Source of the DNA: a virus
Reading direction: 5' to 3' (one strand)
DNA: 64,000 bases
IMG/VR virus record: IMGVR_UViG_3300017528_000567
Span: 62,001 to 126,000 of that record
Shown here: piece after piece, positions 8,339-17,162 of the stretch
Layout: every line of letters begins with the position of its first letter
Numbering within the stretch: the first letter of the stretch is position 1
The notes under the pieces: generated by a model
The model's database searches: none
What the model saw: the letters and a program-made list of their open reading frames with translations, nothing else
Told to the model about the DNA's origin: nothing
Translations under genes and position numbers: made by a program

Positions 8339-11300
8339 GTGCCCTCCACTGCCAGTAGCTTGGTCAACTGCTTCAGTATCTCTGCTTGCGCCTTGATCCG
8401 GTTTTTGATCGCCGTGTCTTGCCGGACCAATAGCCCGTCTTCGAGATTGATCCGAGCGTCGACCCACACGTATCGCTTGTCGTAGAGCTGATCGACGTTG
8501 ACCAGAATGTCCTCGATCGCTGTTACGGCGGCGGGGATCTCAGCGAGCCGAGAGTTGACCCGAATCAACCGGGCGCTCAGAGTGGCATCTCGAAGGCTAG
8601 TCGCGTAAGAGTTGGTCGTATCCCCCGCTATCGCGATAGTCGCGACCAGCGTGTTGTAGAACGTTTGGGCCTCCGTGCGTCGGACCTCTATAGCCTTGTA
8701 CAGCGTGTAGATAGTCCGCGCCGACTCACCCGAGATCCCGAACGTAGAGACCAATCGATAAGTCACAGGCCCAGGCGAGGTGAACGGCTCCACAGTCTCC
8801 AGGTGGGTTTCATCCAGCACTTTCTTGATCTGGTAGACCTGCGCGTTGGCCCCGGACTCGATGTAGATCACGTGCTGAGTGGTGACCTTGGAGTGCTCGA
8901 AGGTAGCCGCGCCATCAGTCAACGTGTTCACCGCGACCGTGGCGGCGCGGGGGGATGGAAGCAGAAAATCAGTGAAGGCCATATCGAGGACCTCCAACAG
9001 AGCCGCCTTCTCGTTGACGTACAACGGAATTTCCGCGGCCACGGCGTCCGTCAACGTGGTCTTCATGTCCGTGAGATAGGGAGGTGTGTAGTAGTTTCCG
9101 TATGACGACAAAGAGGCGACCACGCGGTAGCTGGAAGCAGCCGCTGGAGCGACAATGACCGATGTGACCGGTTTATCCAGCTCTAACAGCTGACTATTGA
9201 GTATCGTCTTGACCTGTCTACGCAACCCCTGATTGAGACCCGAAGTAATCACGACAGTCTCGCCCACTTGGACGTTGGCTGTGAAATTCGCGGTGAGGTC
9301 AGAGAGGCGCGTGGTGGTCGGGAAATACCCCTGATTACTGGGGCCAGACTTCGCGGTAGCCGTGGCTATCTCAATGTTGACGAAGCCGACCTGGTACAGC
9401 CACGGGTTGACGCCGGAGATGTTGAGTCCCGTCCCGTCAACCGATATGATGCGCCGAAAAAGTCGAGCTTCGGGGTCGAGAGAATTCGCACCCGAGGTGA
9501 TTCGTACTATATCGAAGACCTGGATCGACGGCACGATTGCGCTAGTGGTGAACTCGATCCTTGTGCTGGAGTGAGAGCCGGCGAAGGTCTCGATCATGGT
9601 CACAAGGACCGGCGGTGAGATGCCATTGGATTCTGTCGTGAGGGACAGTATCCCGTTGATCATCGCGACCTCTGTATCGAGGTACCCCTTGAGCTCGCTG
9701 TTCTGGTCCGGGGTCTGAATCGGAAAGCTCAAATCACCGTCATCATCCTCGATGCCGCCATAGAGAGCAGGGATCCTAGCGGGCGCCGTTTCCTGGTTGG
9801 GGAACGAGACCAGCCCAGAGACCGCCTCACCGGACAGAAGCGGGCTGTTCCCAGCGGCTGAAGCCACATAGGTGATCTGACCCGTCTCGCCCGTGAAGGA
9901 ATAGTCCCTGTTGAGCACGTGGTTGACCAGCTTGTTGACGCCAGTCTGCGAGGTGTCTGCCGGGGATCGGTAGACAGTGCACCCCTTGATGACCGTCACC
10001 GTCAACGGCGTCGTGAAGGTCAACGAAGTGGCGGTAACGCCGCTCCCGGCGATCGTAAGCGGTGCCCCAACGAGCGTCCCATTCGGTTGTTGGATTAGGC
10101 ACAGCATGCCCGGGAGAAACTGAGGGTGCACGTAATCCGCGGACCCATTGGCGTTGTCGACCGCCAGGGTCGTTTCACCGGCGAACGCTTTCTTGGTCAC
10201 CACAGCCCACGCCAGCCGAGTGTGAAGGCCAGAAACGGTCGTGATGTTCTCAGCGCCCGTATCGAGGACCTCGGTTCCTGGGGCTAGCGTAACCAGAGGA
10301 TCGATGGCCGGCACCCCGAAGAAGTTCCGCTGCGTCGGGAAGAATCGGCTCAGATCGCCAGGCGTGTAGTACTTGCGAAAGGTGCCGATCGAAGTCACGG
10401 CAAACGGCGGATATGTCACCTCATATGGCGCGGGCGACACCTTGATCGCATCGTCGATCTGGTTCGTCACTGGCTCCGAAGGCGTCACAACGTGACCCGT
10501 CGTTCCGTCGAACAAAAACGAGCCGTCGTTGTTTCCTACGACAGAGCCATCGAGCCCTGTCTTGTACGCCTCCAGCAGCGTCACCATGTCGTTGTAAAAG
10601 AGCAGCGTGCCCCGGGCGATGACGTCCTGATTGAAGAGATGCCGTTCATCGAAGTACAGCGACTTGCGGCCTTGCTCCCACAGCTTCGGCTGAGACGAGT
10701 TGGACGTTTGCGGTCCCGAGCTCCCACTACTCGCCTGTGTGGCAATCTCGAGCGCGAACTCCGCGCGAAACTGCGTCATGGTCTCGACGCGGTAGTAAAA
10801 CGTATCGGGCGAGCTCAAGGAGTAGTCAGCCAGCAGGATCTGACCAAGCAAGCCGTTGGTCGCTGAGGGCGCGATTTGACACGTGTACGAGGCTTTCAGG
10901 TGTTGCGGCGGGTTGCCGCTCCCGGGGTCCACCGTAGTCAGGCCCGTGTAGATGATCCCGAACTCTTCACCAAGCCCGAGGGGTTCAGCGAAGACGATAT
11001 GACCCGACCCGTTGATTGTGTAGTCCACGGGAGAGTCGAGGACCTGACCGGGCTCTCCCGAGACGCGGCGATACACCACGTAAGGCTCAGTCAGCTTCGG
11101 CACGCGGCTCGTCTGCAGCTCGGTAACTAGCGCCTCGAACACCGGGCGCACGGAACGCAGCAGCAACTGAGGTCCGTAAACATACTGCCGGATCGTGTTG
11201 GCAGACAGCATGACCACGGTGCGGCCCGTGTTGGCCTCGTAGGCAGAGCCGGTCACCTGGAGGAAATCAGTGAAGGTCGCAGCATCATTCGTGAACAGCA

Positions 11301-14300
11301 CCACGGTGCCAGGGCGGTAAAGCAACGACTGGTCCCCGGCGAGCACAAACGTGTTGCTGCCGCGAGCAATGGCCTCGAAGATCTCCGCCCCCGATGCGAA
11401 GTAGCCAGGTACGAAAGTCGTCGCGCTGATCGGCGTTGGGCCAGACGACACAAAGATCCGAGGATCGGTGAACGGGCTCTGAAACACCTGATTGCCAGCG
11501 AGAACAACCGTGGTCTCCTGCTTCACGTCGTCATAGTTAGAATCACCGATCTGGTAGACCTGCTCATTCTCGATGCGCATCAAGTGCCCAGGCGGGAACG
11601 TTTCTTCGTGATCCCCGTGAACCACGAAACTGTTGTTCGGCTCGCCGTCTCCGTCTATCTCGTTGATCGTGACTACCGACGTCAGGATCGGAGGCTGCAA
11701 AACAGTGAACGTCTTCTCGCCGCCAACGGCCTTTGTCACGTAGTAGTCGATATAGACGCGCTCATCCGGTGCAATCGTTGGACCGTGCGGGAGTGCATCC
11801 GTGATCTGCTTGTCCACAAGAAACGTGATCTGAGAGCTTACAGGGTCAACCACGCATTGAACGCCCAGCGCCTGCGGGCGACCGCCGCGAAACACTGCAG
11901 GCGGCGGATTCATCGTCACAGGCAATCCCGCCTTGTTGAAGCTCAGGACGGAAGTCGGCTCCGGGTGCGGCTCGACGATCTCCTTGCGGATCAGAAACGT
12001 TGCGTACTCAGTGATGGGCGGCCCGGGGAGCGTTTGCGGAATCGTAGACGGGGTCGCAACCGTATAGGTGATCCGCGCTTCCTCCCGCTGCAGCATGCGA
12101 TCCCGGAAATGCACGAGTCCGAGCTCGGGCTGTAGCTCGTAGTCTTTGCCGGGGATCTGCTCGATCACCCAGTAGATCGATTTGCCAAGGTCAGCAGACG
12201 CGAAATTCGCTTCGCCGCTCTCCTCACTGAGCTCGACGGTGCCGGCTGGGAGCGAAGCAGGGTCGCTGAATGCAGCGTTGTCGGGCACCAGCACAACCGT
12301 CGCGAAGCCATCGCTCTGAGAGGCACCCAACCGATAGCCCGTGGTTTCCACGTAGGCGGGCGGCACGTTCAAACGCGGGACGTCATTCGAGGCGACCCCC
12401 AATGAGCGAATGCGCTCCACCTTGGTAGAAGGATCGAGCAGCACGGCAGGGGCAAAGTAGCGGTCAGCAAGGACTTCACGGCTATCGTAAATGGCGTACG
12501 TGACGCTCGGCATTGCCGGCGAAACCGCAAGGTCCAGCTCGAGCGAGGTCTCCGGAGTGATGGCTGGATTGGGCGGGTCGGCTGGAACTGGATCAGACAG
12601 CTTCGCGACCGTATACACTGACTCGTTTGCCAGCACCGCCAAGTATCCGGCCTGCACGCCATCCGTTTCAAAGTGCGCACTGGGATCCGTGAGCCGGGTG
12701 CCCGACACTGTGGCCGTCCCCTCGACAACCAACGTGTTCGTTGAAGTGAAGGACACAACGCCAGCCGTCGTATCCACAATCACGTCCTCGCCGATTGTCA
12801 GCTCGTTGTAGTTACCCGTGCCAGGCCCGGTCTCCAACTCGAACTTTAGATTGGTCGACAGCAGCAAAGGGTCCGGCAACACCACGTCCGACGTGAGGCT
12901 CTGGATTGGAACCAACAGGTTTTCTTTGCGCTCGGCAAAGAACAGCAACCCAGCATCGTAGTCGATGTAGAAGCCAAGACCGGAGTCAGGCGGCGGAGAC
13001 ACATTGAGATTGGGGAAGCCGTCCTCTGGGTCGCTGACATAAAACCCCTGCCCCTGTAGCACCTGCACTTTCAACGGGTAGCCTTCGATCGGCAGAGACG
13101 GTAGCGAGACCTGCGGAGACTGAATGATCGGATCAGCCCATGTCGCAGCCTTAACGGTGTAGATCGCCGTGACATCCTTCAGTGGCAGCGCCGCAGCGAG
13201 ATTCACAGGGTTCCGAAGGAACCGGACGGTCATACCGCGCTCGATGGGCAAATCGCCGAAGTAGAGGACCACATTCTGCGTGCCGAACTCGGTCTTGTCT
13301 GCCTCGGAAAACCGAAACTTCCCGTTCGTGGGATCGACCTGGACCTCACCCTTTTTGCCTGAATTGAAGTCCGCTTCGAGCCGATAGATGACGCTTGGAA
13401 AGCGATAGTACGGAGTCGCCCCAGGAAGCGAGAAGATCAGCGATGCGCCGAGTTGCGGCAGATTTGAAATGGTGCCAGGTAGGTTGACAGTTCCACGCGG
13501 CTGGGGCGGCAGCCCTTGCTCGGTCTTGAACAGCACCCCGTCGTAGTAGACGGGCACCCCCGCATGATTAGCGGCGTCGGTCGAGTTGAACAGAAGTCGG
13601 CCCGTGTCTAGCGCCCATTGAACCGTCCCGAGAGGTGGGGCCGTGAAGGCACCCTCATTCGGCTTTTCGACGGTAGTCAAATAGAGGCCGTACCCGAAAC
13701 GCAGCCGCGGGTACTGATTCGGGCCGGGCAAAGGGTTGAGCAACAAGACAGGGTCTGACGGCGCAATGGGTGCGGTGCCCAACTTCCCGGTCGAGTCCTT
13801 GAGCTCGTAGAACTGCTGCTGCTGAAACCGTACGCGCTGCCCCGCGTAGGTTGCCAAATCAGCGGCAGCCCAGTGGAGATTGCCCGTCTCCATCGAGAGT
13901 TGAACGGTGCCAGCGGGCGGGCTGGTGAAGTCCGCGTCATGTGCGACGGGTGCAACGATCTTCTTGACGCCACTCCCTGAAGAGCCAACCGAAAGGCGAT
14001 ACGGGGCGTCGGGCACCTCGTCTGCTTGCACCGGCGGTCGCACGCGTAGGCGCGTAGCGTCCATGTTCGCCTCAGCCGTGAGGATGCCAACCTCGACGGG
14101 TGCTGCCCCTCGTAGCGGCTTGAAGGCCCCTGCTTGCGCGTCGTACGTGAACCTCGCGACAATCTCGTTCTTCGTCCAGCCAAACCGAGCGGACTCAAGC
14201 AGACCGGGGTACGGGCCGGGCGGCAACGGCGGCTCTGCTTGAGGCGGCCCTTCCGAAGTCACCAACACCATGTAGTCAGCACGCGGCGCGGACTCGTCAG

Positions 14301-14424
14301 GCAGGTAGAACGCGTCGAACGCCCCAGGATTCGAGATGAGGTTATCCGGTGACTGCGTGAACGTGGCATTCGACTGCCCTACCCGCATCCCCTCGACAAC
14401 GTAGCCGCTGATCTCAAACGGCAT
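8335..14424 (-). CDS. Very large beta-rich tail protein (2029 aa)
   Basis: The largest gene of the window. Its ATG overlaps the preceding stop as TGATG. The protein is built largely from a recurring beta module whose hallmark is a short strand pair: GTVQLSMETGNLHW, GTVQWALDTGRLLF, GEVQVDPTNGKFRF and GTVELSEESGEANF. Each is followed by a strand such as VPVYYDG or ITYTVATP. At least four clear copies lie in the first half. The last 200 residues become helical (LRDATLSARLIRVNSRLAEI, AIKNRIKAQAEILKQLTKL). There are no enzyme motifs. The position after the spike and hub genes suggests a giant baseplate-periphery or fibre-scaffold protein. Confidence 0.75.
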   Translation of the reverse strand: MPFEISGYVVEGMRVGQSNATFTQSPDNLISNPGAFDAFYLPDESAPRADYMVLVTSEGPPQAEPPLPPGPYPGLLESARFGWTKNEIVARFTYDAQAGAFKPLRGAAPVEVGILTAEANMDATRLRVRPPVQADEVPDAPYRLSVGSSGSGVKKIVAPVAHDADFTSPPAGTVQLSMETGNLHWAAADLATYAGQRVRFQQQQFYELKDSTGKLGTAPIAPSDPVLLLNPLPGPNQYPRLRFGYGLYLTTVEKPNEGAFTAPPLGTVQWALDTGRLLFNSTDAANHAGVPVYYDGVLFKTEQGLPPQPRGTVNLPGTISNLPQLGASLIFSLPGATPYYRFPSVIYRLEADFNSGKKGEVQVDPTNGKFRFSEADKTEFGTQNVVLYFGDLPIERGMTVRFLRNPVNLAAALPLKDVTAIYTVKAATWADPIIQSPQVSLPSLPIEGYPLKVQVLQGQGFYVSDPEDGFPNLNVSPPPDSGLGFYIDYDAGLLFFAERKENLLVPIQSLTSDVVLPDPLLLSTNLKFELETGPGTGNYNELTIGEDVIVDTTAGVVSFTSTNTLVVEGTATVSGTRLTDPSAHFETDGVQAGYLAVLANESVYTVAKLSDPVPADPPNPAITPETSLELDLAVSPAMPSVTYAIYDSREVLADRYFAPAVLLDPSTKVERIRSLGVASNDVPRLNVPPAYVETTGYRLGASQSDGFATVVLVPDNAAFSDPASLPAGTVELSEESGEANFASADLGKSIYWVIEQIPGKDYELQPELGLVHFRDRMLQREEARITYTVATPSTIPQTLPGPPITEYATFLIRKEIVEPHPEPTSVLSFNKAGLPVTMNPPPAVFRGGRPQALGVQCVVDPVSSQITFLVDKQITDALPHGPTIAPDERVYIDYYVTKAVGGEKTFTVLQPPILTSVVTINEIDGDGEPNNSFVVHGDHEETFPPGHLMRIENEQVYQIGDSNYDDVKQETTVVLAGNQVFQSPFTDPRIFVSSGPTPISATTFVPGYFASGAEIFEAIARGSNTFVLAGDQSLLYRPGTVVLFTNDAATFTDFLQVTGSAYEANTGRTVVMLSANTIRQYVYGPQLLLRSVRPVFEALVTELQTSRVPKLTEPYVVYRRVSGEPGQVLDSPVDYTINGSGHIVFAEPLGLGEEFGIIYTGLTTVDPGSGNPPQHLKASYTCQIAPSATNGLLGQILLADYSLSSPDTFYYRVETMTQFRAEFALEIATQASSGSSGPQTSNSSQPKLWEQGRKSLYFDERHLFNQDVIARGTLLFYNDMVTLLEAYKTGLDGSVVGNNDGSFLFDGTTGHVVTPSEPVTNQIDDAIKVSPAPYEVTYPPFAVTSIGTFRKYYTPGDLSRFFPTQRNFFGVPAIDPLVTLAPGTEVLDTGAENITTVSGLHTRLAWAVVTKKAFAGETTLAVDNANGSADYVHPQFLPGMLCLIQQPNGTLVGAPLTIAGSGVTATSLTFTTPLTVTVIKGCTVYRSPADTSQTGVNKLVNHVLNRDYSFTGETGQITYVASAAGNSPLLSGEAVSGLVSFPNQETAPARIPALYGGIEDDDGDLSFPIQTPDQNSELKGYLDTEVAMINGILSLTTESNGISPPVLVTMIETFAGSHSSTRIEFTTSAIVPSIQVFDIVRITSGANSLDPEARLFRRIISVDGTGLNISGVNPWLYQVGFVNIEIATATAKSGPSNQGYFPTTTRLSDLTANFTANVQVGETVVITSGLNQGLRRQVKTILNSQLLELDKPVTSVIVAPAAASSYRVVASLSSYGNYYTPPYLTDMKTTLTDAVAAEIPLYVNEKAALLEVLDMAFTDFLLPSPRAATVAVNTLTDGAATFEHSKVTTQHVIYIESGANAQVYQIKKVLDETHLETVEPFTSPGPVTYRLVSTFGISGESARTIYTLYKAIEVRRTEAQTFYNTLVATIAIAGDTTNSYATSLRDATLSARLIRVNSRLAEIPAAVTAIEDILVNVDQLYDKRYVWVDARINLEDGLLVRQDTAIKNRIKAQAEILKQLTKLLAVEGT

Positions 14425-15005
14425 CAGAGCACCGTCCCAAGCCCGACGCCGGTACTACCCATGGGCGAAGCGCCGCCCACAATCGGGATCCCAGGTTGGA
14501 TGAATGAAGCAAATGTCATGTCTAGGCCTGTACCGATGGCTCGAGCCATCCTCGTCGGACCGTCCCCGCTCATCCCCGCAGCAGAGAAGCCCGAGATGAT
14601 CGCTGGCACCGCAGTGGGTCCAACGATCCTTGCTACACCTGTGCCCACGCCCACAGACGGGTGATTGGTCTGCAAAAGTGCCAAAGCCGTCCAGCCCATG
14701 GTGAGCCCCGTGGCGAGGCCCAAAATGAATTTGGGTGCCATCATCCCGAGCAGCCCAGAAGACGCCAACCCAGTGGTCAACGAGCTCGACAACAACGGGC
14801 TCGGCACGATCAGAGGAATGAGCCCCGTACCGACCCCCAAAGTGCCCACATCCACCGTCATCACCTTCGATTGGACGGTCAGGAACTGGCACACGCCAAT
14901 CGCGACCCCGAGCGCGAACATCGGGACCCCAGAGCCGATATTCCCCGTGGCGGCCAGATTGGGCGCAATGAACCCAGAGGCTAGCGCTGGAGGGTTGAGC
15001 GCCAT
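14424..15005 (-). CDS. Hydrophobic Gly-rich protein following the spike gene
   Basis: The protein has 193 aa and starts MALNPPALASGFIAPN. The ATG at 15005 overlaps the stop of the spike gene (TGATG). A longer frame to 15059 would run inside the spike gene and is not favoured. The composition is extreme, dominated by Gly, Ala, Leu and Pro, with several hydrophobic stretches (VPMFALGVAIGVCQFLTV, LGLATGLTMGWTALALL) and periodic GTG/GVGTG turns. It could be a spike-tip or membrane-contacting protein, or a multi-span membrane protein. The PAAR tip signature was looked for and not found. Confidence 0.65.
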   Translation of the reverse strand: MALNPPALASGFIAPNLAATGNIGSGVPMFALGVAIGVCQFLTVQSKVMTVDVGTLGVGTGLIPLIVPSPLLSSSLTTGLASSGLLGMMAPKFILGLATGLTMGWTALALLQTNHPSVGVGTGVARIVGPTAVPAIISGFSAAGMSGDGPTRMARAIGTGLDMTFASFIQPGIPIVGGASPMGSTGVGLGTVL

Positions 15006-17161
15006 CAGAGCAGCGACCTGAAGGTAGAGGCGCCTTGGAGGGCTAGGCCGGTTATCCAATCCAGGCTCGGGGTGCCAGGGGGCATCATCGGGCTACCTCG
15101 GCAAACACCGAGAGAGGCGGAAGGTCCGCCAACCATGACTTGGGCAGTCGTGAGTGTGATCGAGGTCGGGGCCGTCAAGGTCATGGTGGTCCCCGCCGAA
15201 AGGGACACAGCCAGACCGGCAGTCAGCGAGAAAGCTCCCGCAGCTGCAGAGAGGGTCATGGCGCCAGTGGCAGTTGAGATCGAAATCGCGCCCGTCCCCA
15301 CGGTCAACGTGTACGAGCCCGCAGGCACTAGCGTAGTCATCGAGCCGCCAAGGACGTTGGTCGACCAGTCACCGACCAGCGCCGTCTCAGTCATCCCGCC
15401 GGCAAGGATCGTGGAGGTCTTGCCTCCCGAGACGATCGTCTCCAGCACTTGCTGTGCGTACTGATATTGGCTTTTGCCCGAGCTCAAAACATCGATGCCC
15501 CCCGAGTTTTGCCCGTAGCCGGAGTGCGCGTTGATGCTCAACCGATCGGCCAGCATCGAATAGCCGCCGCTCACAGCGGTGACCTTCGCCCCGTCGACAT
15601 TTTCAATGCTGTCCGACGAGGTCCACGATTGTCGAGCTCCCTGCAGTTGCTCCGAGTACGCCACGTTGTTGTTATCCGGGACCCCCTGAGCCTCCAGCAC
15701 ATACGAAGAGTGCGTGCGGAACTGCAAACCGGCACCCGAGGCACTACCGCGGAAGTCGAAAATAGCCCCGCCCTCCAGGGTCAGATGCAGCGCAATGTTG
15801 TCGGGGGTGCAGGCCCCGATTCGAGCCTTGACAGCGCCTTCGAAGTTGAGCTCTGCCGACACGTTCTTCGTGCCAGTGAAATACTTCTCGACTTTTGACC
15901 CCGGCACATTCAGGAACAGCTTGCCCTGCTTGGACACTGCCATCGCGAACGCGCTGATCGTGTCAGTCGTGCCCGCAGGGTTGGAAGGCGGGCTGATCCG
16001 TAGCAGATAGGCCCCCGCCGTTGTGTAGGACTCCGTGTCATCGAACGGCGAGCGCGCGATCGGCTCAGTTGTAAAGTTTGCTGCGCCCGTGGCCAAGAAG
16101 TCATCGAACAGCTTCGGCCTAAGAAGTTGCCCGTACTGCTGCATCCCTGTGTCACTAGAGAGGTCGTTGCCGACCAGGGTGCCAAGCACCCGCTCGATGT
16201 AGATGGGGCGCCTATCCATCTGAAAGCCGTCGATCTCTTCGCGGACCTCCTGCGTAAGATCGGTCGTATGAGTCATCTCAAGACGATCCTCCGTGTACGG
16301 TTCGGCGCCCGCGCCCTCACTCGGGTCCTCGAAATTGACGGCTGGAAACGTGGCCGGGTAGTGAACCTGGCGCCCGTTCGCAAGAGTCACCGATGGAAAC
16401 TCTTCCTCGTTGTTGAACGTATCGTAGAGCGTCCCCTCGCTCACCGTGTAGCGCCTCACGATGTCCCCGCCGTAATACTTTTGATCAGCCGTTTTCAGTG
16501 TGCTGCCGTCCGCGAGAATATCTGGCGGCAGATAGAACCCCGAGCGGCGGGCCGGACCGGACATGCGAAGCACGCCGGCCTCGCTCTCCACCCTATGCAG
16601 CGCCTGAGCAACAAGCGAGCGCTCCGCATCCCGCAACTCAATGAAGTCACCCGCACGGTTCATCATCCGTACGTCTGACGTAAGGGTGAACTCCGATCCC
16701 GCTGCTGACATCCCGCCGACGTCCCCGGGCTTCAGCTTCAACCTTTTGAAGCGGATCTGCGGCCCTACGACTTTTCGGTAATCGGACGCTTCATCGGCGC
16801 TTACCCCAGCAGGGTCCGAAGGAGCGACGGGGTCAAAGCGTAAGCCGCTCGTTTTGCCGTTAGGGATGAACCCTAGGATCACCGCCTCGTGCAGCTGCTT
16901 GTGCTTGCGCCGATAGCCGATAATCACGAATGAGTTGACCTCTGGGATACCGCCCCAAAAGCTGCGCGGGCCGTACATGGCTTGCGTGAGGTCGATCTCG
17001 AACTGCTCTCCGCCACCCGTCAACACTTTGAGGTCGCACTTCAACTCTACTTCATCAACGCGGGTAACAATCGCCAGCTTGATGCCGTACGGCGCACCCG
17101 TGTCTACAAACTCTGCGCCTGCGACGTACCCGGATGGGTTCTTTGGAAATAGGTCAGACAT
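15005..17161 (-). CDS. Baseplate central spike, gp5/VgrG-like
   Basis: The protein has 718 aa. Residues 20-115 fit the OB-fold of the gp5/VgrG class (YGIKLAIVTRVDEVELKCDL, VNSFVIIGYRRKHKQLHEAV), the domain that sits on the hub. The C-terminal 130 residues are a regular beta pattern (AISISTATGAMTLSAAAGAF, TMTLTAPTSITLTTAQVMV), as expected for a triple-stranded beta-helix needle. The very end contains CRGSPMMPPGTPS. No lysozyme domain is present; the lytic activity is supplied by the peptidase in the hub gene at 20.7-22.4 kb. The spike pierces the outer envelope during contraction. Confidence 0.85.
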   Translation of the reverse strand: MSDLFPKNPSGYVAGAEFVDTGAPYGIKLAIVTRVDEVELKCDLKVLTGGGEQFEIDLTQAMYGPRSFWGGIPEVNSFVIIGYRRKHKQLHEAVILGFIPNGKTSGLRFDPVAPSDPAGVSADEASDYRKVVGPQIRFKRLKLKPGDVGGMSAAGSEFTLTSDVRMMNRAGDFIELRDAERSLVAQALHRVESEAGVLRMSGPARRSGFYLPPDILADGSTLKTADQKYYGGDIVRRYTVSEGTLYDTFNNEEEFPSVTLANGRQVHYPATFPAVNFEDPSEGAGAEPYTEDRLEMTHTTDLTQEVREEIDGFQMDRRPIYIERVLGTLVGNDLSSDTGMQQYGQLLRPKLFDDFLATGAANFTTEPIARSPFDDTESYTTAGAYLLRISPPSNPAGTTDTISAFAMAVSKQGKLFLNVPGSKVEKYFTGTKNVSAELNFEGAVKARIGACTPDNIALHLTLEGGAIFDFRGSASGAGLQFRTHSSYVLEAQGVPDNNNVAYSEQLQGARQSWTSSDSIENVDGAKVTAVSGGYSMLADRLSINAHSGYGQNSGGIDVLSSGKSQYQYAQQVLETIVSGGKTSTILAGGMTETALVGDWSTNVLGGSMTTLVPAGSYTLTVGTGAISISTATGAMTLSAAAGAFSLTAGLAVSLSAGTTMTLTAPTSITLTTAQVMVGGPSASLGVCRGSPMMPPGTPSLDWITGLALQGASTFRSLL

Positions 17162-17162
17162 G

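Noticed and set aside
14424-15005. PAAR spike-tip protein
   Set aside because: Position fits, but no PAAR repeats or metal-binding His/Cys triad were seen.
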